This document shows, in pieces, positions 11,203-21,790 of a stretch of 64,000 bases of DNA. Origin of the DNA: Prorocentrum cordatum (taxonomy: Eukaryota > Sar > Dinophyceae > Prorocentrales > Prorocentraceae); the NCBI GenBank assembly GCA_963575745.1, contig CAUYUJ010021660.1, forward strand, positions 283,650-347,649. The letters are read 5' to 3'. Under the pieces are notes generated by a model. It did no database searches, was not told where the DNA came from, and saw only the letters and a program-made list of their open reading frames with translations. Position 1 is the first letter of the stretch, and each line of letters starts with the position of its first letter. The position numbers and the translations under genes were made by a program.

Positions 11203-12204
11203 GTTGTAGCTTCAGGCGCAGTCTTCCCTGTGTGATGCCTGGCTTGGTCCGAGCAGCGCCTGGTGCCTGACGTACCAGTGCCAGCACCGACGACGCGAGG
11301 GCTCCGTGTGCCCGCCCGGCATCGCTCTGTGCGTGTGCATTCCTCTGTCGGCGGGGCCAGCGCCAGACAACCTGGACCCCTTTGGGGCAGCTAGGCTTAG
11401 ATCGGGCCTGTCCCTCTACAGGGGGGAATATTCAGAAATGGTCCAAACATAGCCTGGGGACTTTCTTGACCATGTTGGAGTATTTCGGAGTACTTCTTGC
11501 CTATTTCAACTTCGCCCAAGATCCCCCCTGCAGGGTGACGTGCCCGACCTAAAGCTAGGACCACGCAGGGAGCTCACGGGGAGTGGACCGTGCGCGCGGG
11601 GAGTGGACGGGGCACGGCCGTCCGAGCGACGGCACTTTCTCTTCCTCTTAGCAGTTTGAGTCGGGCCTGTCCCTTTATTTTTATAGTATACATTCATGTA
11701 TGTATATATATATATGTATATATATATGTAGAGAGTAGCACACATGTGTGTATACCGTCTCAAATCTGCCTGTAGCGGACATGCCCGACCTAATCTTAGC
11801 CGAGGGCGCGCGAGGGCTCCGCGTGCCCCTGGCACCTCTCGGCGGCGCGCCCCCCCAGGGGTGGGACGCGAGCGAGGGCAGGCCTCCTCCGCAGGCGGCG
11901 GGACCTCTCGGAAGCCCCCTGGCCTTCTTCGAAGCCGCCTCGGTCTTCGGAGGAGGCTCGGACAAAAGTCTCTGGAGGCCCAAACCTTCGGTTTCGGAAG
12001 GATTTCAAAATCGGCGGCCTCAAAAAACATATCAAACACACATTATTTCGCAACACTGATTTTCAAAAAAACGTGTGCGCTTGCAATTTTGGTTTGATAA
12101 TATGTCTATATATATCTGAAAGAGCGTTTTCTACCGCTGCTGGCGGGGGGGGTCAAAACCAGCGGGGGGGGGTCACTACCGGTTCGTTCGAAAACCCCCC
12201 CCCC
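11203..12204. other. Unassigned; short (TA)n-like tract at 11700-11730
   Basis: No gene is recognised. The phrase 'gacgtgcccgacctaa' (about 11538) recurs nearby as 'gacatgcccgacctaa' (about 11780) and, more loosely, at about 10400, so this region is built of decayed duplicates. Confidence 0.4.
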
Positions 12205-12775
12205 CCCCTCCCAGTGGGACAGTGGGACAGTGGGACAGTGGTGGGGACGGTAGTGGTGGGGACAGTGGTGGGGACAATGGTGGGAACAGGGGGGGACAGT
12301 GGACAGTGGTGGTGACGGTGGTGGTGGGGACAGTGGTGTGGGGACAATGGGAATGAGGTGGAAACAGTGGGACAGTGGAGGGTACAATGGTGGTGGGGAC
12401 AGTGGTGAAGGCGGTGGCGAGGACGGCGGTGGGACAATGGGACAGAGGTACAGTGGGGACAGTGGTGGGGACAGTGGGGACAGTGGTGGGAACAGTGGGA
12501 CAGCTCAGTGGGACAGCGGAGGAGTCAGTGGGACAGTGGGGACAGTGGGGATAGTCGGGCAGTGGTTGGGGCCGTGGAGACAGTGGGGAGAGTGGAACCG
12601 TGGTGGGAACAGTTCTGGGGACAGCGGGGACAGTGCGACAGTGGTGGGGCCACTGGTGGGGACAGTAGGGGCGGTGGTGGAACCAGTGGGGACAGCGGTG
12701 GTGAGGACAGTGGTGCTGGGAACACCAGTGGGGGATGTGATGCGGACGGTGGTGGGGACCGGGAGTCGTTTGCTG
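12205..12775. repeat. GGGACAGTGGTG minisatellite
   Basis: About 570 bp of units near 12 bp long ('gggacagtggtg', with 'gggacagtg' variants). Open frames on both strands are repeat artefacts. The high G content and regular spacing are compatible with G-quadruplex formation, an inference. Confidence 0.8.
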
Positions 12776-12784
12776 GCGGTGAGT

Positions 12785-13020
12785 AGGGGGGGGGGGGGGT
12801 CGAACCGGTAGTGACCCCCCCGGTTTCCGGATCCGGAGGGGGGGGGGGGGAGGGGGGGGGTGGACCCCCCCCGGTTTTCGAGCGGGAGGGGGGGGGGGGG
12901 GGGAGGGGGTAGGGAGGGGGGGGTTTTGCCGGGGGAGGGGGGGGGGGGGGGGGAGGGGTTCCAGCAGGGGGGGGGATTTTCGGAGGGGGGGGGGGGGGGC
13001 GGGGCCCCCGGGTTCCAGAG
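12785..13020. repeat. Poly-G tracts
   Basis: Repeated runs of 8-16 G with short interruptions. Homopolymer lengths here are likely to be unreliable in any assembly. Confidence 0.8.
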
Positions 13021-14084
13021 GAAAAGGTTGGCAATTTTCCGCAGTAAAGCGGCGGTGGATCACGCTCTCTCCTATATATGTATATATGTATATAACCATC
13101 GTTTTTTCCAGGAGGCCCTCCGAGCCTTCTGAGAAGGCCCGCCTCTTACTCCCCCCCAGGGCTCGCCGCCGAATCTCTCCCCGGAGAGCCGACGTGGCAA
13201 AAAGCTGCAACGAATCACATCCGGACCCCCAGGCCCTATCTTTCTGCGTCATGTCTCGAGCCGGGTCGACCTGTGAGGGTCCCGGGGCCAGGTGTTGAGC
13301 GCAAAAGCCAGGCTCAAAACATCAGAGTCGCCAGGATCTCGGGTCGACGTCACCCCAACATACTTATACTATATGTGCGTGGCCCCCCCCCCCCCCCCCC
13401 CCCTGGGGCGACGCGCGCACCGAGAAATCTTGTAGAGTATGCGTCGTGGCGGGCGCTTTCTGGCCACACCGCTCGGGAAACGATATACTACAAGATGGGT
13501 ATACTATATATGTTCGGGTCGGACGCGCGCCTCCAGGGAAGACAAATAGTACTAGTACGTCCCCGTGCGTCCCATCGGGGTCTTCCCGCGAGCCGCCGAG
13601 GAGAAGCCCGGGGAGCCGCTCGACATCGTGCACATACCGTCCAGCGGCTTCGTGCTCCCGGTGCAGCTGCCCACGGCCCCCCCCGCCCCCCACACGCAGC
13701 CTGCCGGCCGGACTTGCCGGGGTCGCCCACGACCCGCCTCGGCCCGCGGGCGGGGCCCGCGATCTCGATGCCCCTCTACAGGAGGGATATTCAAGAATAA
13801 ACAAACAAAACAAAAACATATTATTTGCTATTTTCGAGACCTCTTTGGATGATTGCGAAGGCCTTACGGCCGGTGGCGCCGGCCTTGAGAACGACGAAGA
13901 TGAAAACGTAGGGGGGGGGCAGGGGGAGGAGGATGAGTGGGTGGAGGAGGTGGATGAGGGAGGAGGAGGGGGGAGAAGGATGTGGAGGAGAAGCAAGAGG
14001 AGGAGAAGGAGGCAGAGGAGAGCAGGAGAAGGGGGAGCAGAGGGGGGGAGGAGGAGGAGGAGGAAAAGGAGGAAGAGGAGGAGG
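13021..14084. other. Unassigned; half foldback G (13117-13170), poly-C, GGA-rich tract
   Basis: It contains one arm of the family G foldback, a C run at about 13385-13403 and a GGA/GAG tract at about 13915-14085. A similar phrase ending 'tacaggagggatattca' at about 13790 echoes 'tacaggggggaatattca' at 11415. No gene is recognised. Confidence 0.45.
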
Positions 14085-14735
14085 CCAGAGGCTTTCTTGG
14101 GACAGCCTGGGGCTCTCTTGAGGCCGTCTTGGGCCGTCCAGGGCTCCTCTTGCGCCGTCTCGAAGCACTCTTGGAGGCCTCCTGGGCAATTTGGGGCTCT
14201 CCTGGTTTGGGGGCACCTCGGGAGCCTCTTGGGGCCTCTTGGGGCTTCTTCGGGGCCTCTTGGGGGCCTCTTGGGGCTGAGAGCTCGAAATGTCCGTTCG
14301 GGTCCCCCCCGTCTGGGCACTCTCCTGGAGCCGTCTGGGGAGCCTCTTGGGCCGTCTTGGAGGCGTCTTGGGCCGTCTTGGGGCCTTCTTCGGCCGTTAG
14401 GGGGACCTCTTGGGGGCCTCTTGGGCCGTCTCGGGGCGATCTTGGGGGCCTCTTGGGCCGTTTTGCCGCGTCGGGAAGCGGAAGAGGCAAGAACGTCAAC
14501 ATCTTCCAAAAACGCATGGGAAATCCATGAATTTTGCCTCTTGGGGCTCTCGTGGGAAAGCTCCTGGAGGCCTCTTGGGGAGCCTTGCAGGCCTCTTGGG
14601 CCGTCTGGAGGCCGTCAAGGCGTCTTGGACAGATCGTTCGGCGATTCGGGGTTCTCTTGGACTGTCTTTGGGGCCGCTTGGGGCACTCTTGTCCCGTCTT
14701 GGGGCTTTTTTGGGCTCCGTGACTCCCAGGGGGGG
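14085..14735 (+). repeat. CTTGGG minisatellite element, copy 4
   Basis: Long arrays of 'gcctcttggggcctcttggg' flank a spacer at about 14470-14550 that contains 'aagaggcaagaacg'. The copy at 41265-41810 has the same order and a matching spacer phrase ('aaaaggcaagaacg'). Both copies are preceded by purine-rich sequence and followed by poly-C. That makes a single duplicated element likelier than chance simple repeats. Confidence 0.75.
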
Positions 14736-14821
14736 CGTCGTATCTGACCCCCCCCCCCCTCCGCGGGACCCCCCCCCCCCGGCGGGGGAGGGATCGAAGG
14801 GAAGGGGCTTCCCTTCGACTC

Positions 14822-17800
14822 AATTACGACGAGGGCTGAGGGCTCTGCGGTGAGGACTGAGATCGCTAAAGCGGAGGCCGAGAATGCCGAGGATGGGGGC
14901 TCTCACCGCCCTGGAGGCACCGAAGGACGGGGCACTCCTGCGGCCTCTTCCCTGCCTCGGCCGGATGGGGATCCTTCTTCGGAGGAGTCCCTGGCTCCAG
15001 AGGGGGACGACGCTGCAGCCTGCATCGTCCGGTCCATCAAAGAAGTTTCGCATTATCACTTTCAGGGCGAACGTGCCCGTAAGGCCGATTTCTTTAATCA
15101 GACGAGGGCTGCCGTTTACCAGAACCAGTCAAGTAAGGACGATCCTGAGGATTTGCAGTTGGTGGAGGTTGACATTGATGCTGCTAAACGTAAATACGTG
15201 ATTTTCCATACAAGGAAAGCACATGAGCCGGGTAATATATTCCAATCCATGGAAGATGTTTGCAGCCGCCGTTGTGGGCACTATCCGCAGTAGGGTGCCT
15301 GCTTTCAATCCCACCCCTGAAATTGCCGCCGAAAGCGAAAGCTCGCAGCCTCGCAACGAGAGCGGCGCAATTATAGGTGGGTTCGCGGTACCTGCGCCTC
15401 CAGCGCCTCCGCCCGGCCCAGCCGCGGCAGAGGATCTCCCTGACCCTGATCAGGATGAAGACGCCGAGGCCCGAGATGCGGCCCTGACCGCGAGGGCAGT
15501 CCCTGCGATTTCAGCCCCCGCTCCCTCGTTGGCTGGTCCACAGGACTCAGAGACGGAGGATAATGCGACATACGAGTCACGGCGTGCTGCCAGTGTTCCG
15601 CCTGGCCCACCCAGAGCGGAGGAGGCCGTGCATAATCCTGTACAGCCTCACTGCCCGGCTGGCCCAGCCAGCTCGGGTAATGCAACATTACAGAGTAACC
15701 CGATGGAGGTTGATGCGACTGTCGTCGACGCAAAACAGACTGACCCGCAGGAGAACTTGTCCCCTACGAAAAAGATCGACATCCCTTCTGAGGATGAGGC
15801 TGAGCCCGCTGCGAAGGCGGCTCCACCAGTCGCCGCTCCGAGCGGCCGAGACACTGTGGAGCCCTCCCCAGCGACTAAAGCCCCGGGTGTCCCAGACACG
15901 CCGGGGTCTCTTGAGGTCAGCCCGTCCCTTGCCGACCTCGCTGCTTTTCCATATCAGGGTGACTTGTCTACCCTGAAGAGGATGATTGTCAGTCTGGACC
16001 AACGGCGACCAACTTCTTTTGCCGAATGAACCTGCCGCCTTCCCCTGACATGCGGCAGCTTCACCCGACGGAAACTCCGCCCCGTCAGGGTGGAAATGAG
16101 GTCACCGTTGGCCACGCCGACAAATTTAAGGGCAGAGACCTTTACTTTTCGGAGAATGACCGAAACCGAATTATACAGAACGAGCCTGCTCAGTTGAAGC
16201 GTCGGATTCGAGAGGCCCATACTACTGGCCCTGTACCTCCCAATGTCGAGGCTATTCGTGAAAGAACGTTTGACACGCTCAAACACATGGCCGAGCTTGT
16301 CGAGGATCCCATATTTGCGTTGTTAGGAGAATTTTCCCTCGACGTAATGAGTTTTGATCAGACGAGGGACTACCTTCGCGCAGAGTTCTATTCTGATGAC
16401 GTCCCTGAGGGTCTCGACTCTCGGGCCTACAAGGCCCTGGCCCCGTTGGCTGTAGGCGTTGCCGACGACAAAAATCCGGCGGCCCTAGGCTGTACGGAGT
16501 TTTGGCGACGCCACAGTGGTCGGATAGATGAGTTTGCGATGCGCATTGGAAATTTTGCCACGTATCTCGCGAGACATTGTTCCGATTACGCGGGGTTTTC
16601 GGGAGGTTGGGCCTATTTTGGAGACCTAGTCGACAAGGTGCGAGAAGATGGATATGAATGCCAAACGGTGGCACTTGCTGCACGCGGCCTAGCCGCGTTG
16701 CAGCCAGGCGCCGTAGACATCTTGGGCATACCTTCTGATAAACTTGCTTGCGTCGGCAACGCAAGGATCCGCGACCAGTGGAGAGACTTTGGGGGCTGGC
16801 TTGTATTTTCGTATGAGCGACATCATTGTCCAGGCCCCGTTTTCTACAGAGCATGCTAAGGGCGCTCCACACTTGCTGCCTCCATGGAGAGAATGTATGC
16901 GCCTTGTGACCCTGGCCTAGCCAGGTGCCGTGGCCCTCTTCTCCATATTACGGACATGGAGACGTTGGAGGCATCGATGCTCGGGGACATCCAGTTCCCC
17001 AAGAGCGCGTCGGGCCTTTGCTTTGAGTCGGACTATGGATTGTTGCGACTTCTCCCGACCAAGCGGGATCCGGCCATGCAAAGCCCAGGCCACTTTCCTT
17101 CCCGGCTAAGCTAGCGTAGGGGTGGTGAGAGTGCTCCTGAGAAAAAGTACCGCCAAATGGGCCGAGCCCCCGAGGTGGGACAACCTGCAAAGATTGGGTC
17201 ATGGCCCACAGTGTACACAGTCCGTCTGTGGGACCAACTCCCGACGCACAGAGCTTCCTGGCAGCTTGTTCTTGTTTTCAATGGCCGTGTTCTCACCTGA
17301 TTTTCGTGCCGGGTTTGCCGCGACGGAACCCTTGTGTCTCGTCAGGTGCCGAAATCCACCGACATCGATAAAGCTGTCACTCTTGCCACGGTACGGGATT
17401 GGCTTCATGTGAATCAAATGTTGACTTCTTGGGCCCTTATCTTCAGTCAAGAGTGGACCTCGTATGAGGTGGATTTCGACGACAGCTCCATGCTTGGATG
17501 GGTTCACGCTGACGAGTCTGTGACGCTGTGGCCAGACTTCAAGGACTGGCCTGGCAGGGCAGATGAGTTCATCCGGTCAGTCCCCTGGGATGACGATGGT
17601 AGGTTCCTCTGCGCTGAATTGCATTGGGTGCGTACAGGCTTCGGCCGTTGCCCCTTTTACAATAACGCAGTAAATTATAATTACATGGTTGCGCATAATT
17701 ATTTGCTTCAGTCACTAAGGTCACAGACCATTGAGAACTCATTGTGGAATAACGGCTTCAAGCTGACCGTTCATGATCACCACAATTTGCCACGACAGCA

Positions 17801-19895
17801 GGATCTGTACATTGGAGAGAGACGAGCACGGCAGAACAAAGCGTCAGCGGATGTCACGACGAACATCAACAACAATTTGAAACTGGAGCGTAAATGGGCG
17901 AGCGGCTCATGCGCCACGATGGCTGCTGCAGGTCAAACCTTTGGCACCAGCCGCCTGGCCAATGTTCCTGCCTGGGTCCCTGACAGCGCCGCGGCCCAGC
18001 CGCCGGCGCGCCACGGACCTTTCTTCCAGTACCTTGAACCCTTCAAGAGGAGGTTCATAGAGTGGCTGGCGTTTCTGGCAGAAAGAGCAGGGGTCAGAGA
18101 AATAACCATCGCAGAGTGGTGGCCCTTGATTTGGGCCACAGACATCGATCAGTATGCGCGTCCATTTTCCTGCCCTCCTCTAGCCGCTTTTGACTGGCCA
18201 GATGAAAATGAATTGATTATTATCCCCCGTCATGGTTGTGCCGACTCTCCAGACAGTTCAAGATGCAAAGAATGGAGTAGCGGCCTGGATGCCTAATGCA
18301 CAGGATATTGGCGCGGACGCCGCAGGGCCCAGCCCTCGTTGTCGCCCGCCTGTTGCCTGGGCTGAGCAATTCACTGCTCGCCCTGCCCGCCTATCCAAGT
18401 CAGTGCCCAGGCGAACAAGATTTGCTCCGAGCATCTCCTCAGTATTGTGACGCCTGTCGCCGGCGAAGCCGAGGCGACAGGGAATGAGAGGTCGGTTCTG
18501 GCGCCCCTCGATTTTACCGCCGTCTGCGGGTCCCAGACCCAGCAGATGCTCGAGGGGAAGATCACCCTTGATCCGCCCGACGGACAGGTGACTCCTCAGC
18601 ATGATGATGGCACATTGCGCGCCATCACGACAACGCAGGAAACCATCGACGTCGCTGCGCAGTATGTTATGGAGCATGTGTGTCATAACCCGAGGACGGG
18701 TGCGATCAATCGGTCGCGCCTGACGTGAGAATTGACACATGTGGTTGCTGCAGATGTGGGAGAGTCCATTGTGCAGAATTGGAAGACTCCCGTTGGGGAG
18801 CTCGACCTGAACCTTCGTGTCATGCGTGTGTTTGTGATTGTCCGCGAGCTCATTGCCTGTTTCCTCGTCAACGGATCTCGCGTTGCATTTCCCACGACTG
18901 GCCTCCATGCTCGCGATGAAAACGACGGGTATGACAGCGGACAGCGCCGCGCCGATGCTGACGCGCTGGGCCGCCGCATTCGTATGGCTGTCGATACGGG
19001 CGACCTCGCCGAGGCGTGGGCTCGCGATCTTTGCGCCCAGCGCCGAGCCGACCTTCGTCGCCAAGGCGCAAAGTTGCAAGAAGCTGTCTTTTTCTTACAC
19101 CCATTCTTAGCATCTGCCCAGGAACAGGACAGTGACGAAGGCCCAATTCGCACTGCCAATGGGAGATACGGTGTCTATGTGACTACTGCTTCGGTGGGTA
19201 TTGTGAGATATGCGAGGTGGGAACATGAAAAGTGCCTTCGTGAAGAAGGAGGCGCTGAAGACCCTTCCGACGGCCCGGCCGGTTCGGAGGGGGCTTCTGC
19301 CGCGCCAGCAAGGCCGAGCCCTGCTGGTCGCCCGGCTCCACCTGCCCCGCCTAGACCGCCCAACGTCCAAGACGCTATGGCTAGTGATGACATCACTGAG
19401 TCTCCTTGCTCCGCCGGCGGTCAAACCGTTTCGGCGGGCGAGGAGTTTTCGAGACGTTCTTCTGTGGGGGGCGCGCGGGATCGGCCGATGGCCGCGCGCG
19501 CGCGCGGCGGGGCCATGGCTGCCGGCCGCGGCGATGGCCGCTTTGACCCCGCGGTCCACTACCCGCAGTACTCCGCGTCCGGCGAGATGAAGGGATACTG
19601 GGCGCACCGCGACCTCATCTTCTGGAAGCAACCCAGAGAGGGAAGCAGTCGCGTGTGGCACTTTGTGTTCTTGAATGAGTATAACCACTACCTCTCGAGG
19701 GACGAGGGCAAGGGGTGCGCCAAGAACAAGGGCAATGCCAAGAACATCCGGCCAGCTCCATACGCTGGCACTGGCAAGGGAGGCAAATCAGCTGCGCCTC
19801 ATTGGACAGCTGGACAGAAGGGAGGTTCTTCGTCTTCAACTCCGAGACCTCCTCCTCCGCCTTCACGCTCGCAGTCCTCCTGGTACAGCGAGTGA
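14822..19895 (+). pseudogene. Broken long coding sequence of unknown family
   Basis: I do not recognise this protein. Coding-like sequence runs for 5 kb on the plus strand in pieces. Frame A covers 14822 to about 15240 and frame B 15223-16029. Frame A resumes at 16026 (ATG overlapping the TGA as ATGA) and then continues through in-frame stops at 16857 (TAA), 17112 (TAG), 17298 (TGA) and 18726 (TGA). Between about 18232 and 18447 the better frame is B. Amino-acid composition between the breaks stays protein-like: a Pro/Ala/Glu-rich region at 15300-16020, Trp- and Asp-rich folded-looking parts at 16100-16860 and 17160-18290, and a Gly/Lys/Ser-rich tail at 19490-19890. The stops include all three codons, so code reassignment is unlikely. 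A decayed gene is the simplest reading. Unannotated introns or assembly indels could explain some breaks. Confidence 0.55.
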
Positions 19896-20458
19896 GTGAG
19901 GACGCGAGCCAAACGACCAAGTCGTATTGGCGATGTCCGAATGACCAAGTCTTTTCGGCGAGAGAGGTTTTATCTTAACTATTGGTGGGTTTCGTCGGGT
20001 TTCTTCGGCCTTTATACCCTGGTAACCACCGTTGAGCGGTAAAATGCTTTTGGGGTTCGCTCCGGTGGCTGTAAATATGTGCAGGCCGGGAGGGCTGTGG
20101 CTGGGGTTGCTCTACTAAACCCGCCGCGGGGGGAGTAAATATGCTCCTCTCCGCCTCATCGTGTAGTCGCCTCTCTTGCTGCCTCGCTTGTCATACCTTG
20201 ACTTTACTGTTACTGTTACTGTTACATTCAGCCGTTTGCTACTCGAGTAAGAAAAGGAGCGAGCTGGCCTTCGGCCCGCGCCCGTCGTCGGTCGTCGGCC
20301 GGCCGGACCTCCTCCTTTCTATACTTGGTTGGGTGCATGCGCTTAACGGATAACATATTGTTTCATCGATGTCTCATCCCATACCCCCTACTATTGAGCG
20401 TAGTGATCATGAGACCTTAATTCCTTTGGCATCTTACCCCGATTTTCAGAGGAAAGAC
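19896..20458. other. Downstream region of the broken gene; no gene seen
   Basis: It has balanced composition with near-duplicate phrases ('acgaccaagtc' at 19913 and 'atgaccaagtc' at 19941; 'gtaaatatg' at about 20071 and 20136). It could be a former 3' untranslated region. No terminator or poly(A) signal can be identified. Confidence 0.35.
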
Positions 20459-20760
20459 TCTTCCTCCTCCTGTTCTTGCTTCTCCACCTCCTCCTTCTCC
20501 TCCTCTTGTTTTTCCTCCTTTTCTTTCCTCCTCATCCGCCTCGTCTTTTTCCTCCTCCTCCTGCTCCTGTTCCTCCTCTTCCTCGTCCTCCTCCCCGTCC
20601 CCTCCTCACCCTCTGTTCCTTTCTTGCTGCTGCTGCTGCTGGACCTCCTCCTCCTCCACCTCCTCCTCCTCCTCCCCCTACTCCCCCTCCTCCTCCTCCT
20701 CCTCCTCCTCCTCCTCCTCCTCCTCCTCCTCCTCCTCCTCATCCTTCTCCCCCTCCTCCC
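20459..20760. repeat. (TCC)n pyrimidine tract
   Basis: About 300 bp of TCC/CTC units, purest at 20690-20740. Poly-Leu and poly-Pro frames over it are artefacts. Confidence 0.85.
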
Positions 20761-21054
20761 ACGATTGTCGTTTTCGCCGTCGTCGTCCTCATGCGGAGGA
20801 GTGAGGAGGATAACCAGGAAGATGCTTGTAAACGTTCGGGGGGCGCGTGTCCATACGTATCCTTTGTGAGCGTTCGGAGAGCTCGCCTATATTACATTTG
20901 ATCACGATGATGCTGCAGATTCTTGCGCAACTCTTCCCTTTCACGCGCTTCCCGTTCATGTCAGGAAAGGTTTTCATGGTTAGGTGAGGTGCGGCGCTGA
21001 TTTCGGCGGCACGCCCAGGGGGCCGGGTGCCCAGGTGCGCCCGGGTGCTAGGGT
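20761..21054. other. Unassigned
   Basis: No gene is seen. A short 'gggtgcccgggtgcc' repeat at about 21018-21070 leads into the CCCTATAG array. Confidence 0.4.
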
Positions 21055-21328
21055 GCCCGGGTGCCCGGTAGCCCTATAGTCTTATAGTAGCCCTTTAGCC
21101 CAATCGCCCTATAGCCCCATCTCCCTATAGCCCTATAGCCCTATAGCCCCGTAGCCCTATAGCCCTTTAGCCCTTATAGCCCTATGCCTCTGTAGCCTTG
21201 TAGCCTTATAGCCCTATAGTCCTATAGCTCTATAGCCCTATAACCCTATGTGCTATAGCCCTATAGCCCTATAGCCCTATAGACCTATGGTCCTATAGCC
21301 GTACAACCCCATAGCCCTATAGCCCTAA
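21055..21328. repeat. CCCTATAG minisatellite (telomere-like)
   Basis: Roughly 30 degenerate units of 8-9 bp ('agccctatag', with 'ccctttag' and 'ccttatag' variants). It resembles the C-rich strand of an Arabidopsis-type telomere (CCCTAAA) with substitutions, but no run of true telomere units is present. It is an AT-richer island in GC-rich DNA. Confidence 0.75.
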
Positions 21329-21790
21329 AAAGAGTATGATTGGGTTTTTCTCTGGTATCATTCGATTGAGCTCAGGTCTGGCAGTGAACCAGGGGCTGGA
21401 CGGATTGCCCTTCGCTCCCCCGAGCGCCACTGCAGGAAGGCCCCGCCGCGCGGAGAGGTTGCCTCCAGCCCCCCCCCCTGCGGAGGGGGCGTTGTTCTTG
21501 AGTTCCCCCCCTGGTAGGCGAATCTTATCAAAGTGCGTATTACTCCTGTGTGTGTGTGTGTGCGTTGCCCCGTTCGGCTCCACCAGCGCGGTGTCAGAAG
21601 CGAGCGCGCCCGCCCTCGCGACGCTGGCTGGCCGCGGCGCCAACAGCAGGGCGCGGCCACACTGCTATACACTCTTGGCTGCCCCTCCTCAGCTTGCTCA
21701 AGGCGCGGGCACTTTATGCATACGTAGCGAAGCTCTTCCATTTGCTCGCTTCCACTTCTTTCGCCACTTCCTTGCGTTGAGTTTGCTGGG
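21329..21790. other. Region upstream of the LamG/VWD gene
   Basis: It has a (GT)n run at about 21547-21562 and mixed-composition sequence. An upstream exon carrying a signal peptide may lie here, because the first ATG of the downstream frame (21791) is not followed by an obvious signal peptide. I cannot place a splice site. Confidence 0.35.

Noticed and set aside
16026-16029. ATGA overlap as programmed reinitiation or frameshift site
   Set aside because: The same coding sequence has several other stops and frame changes, so decay explains it without a special mechanism. No slippery heptamer is seen.
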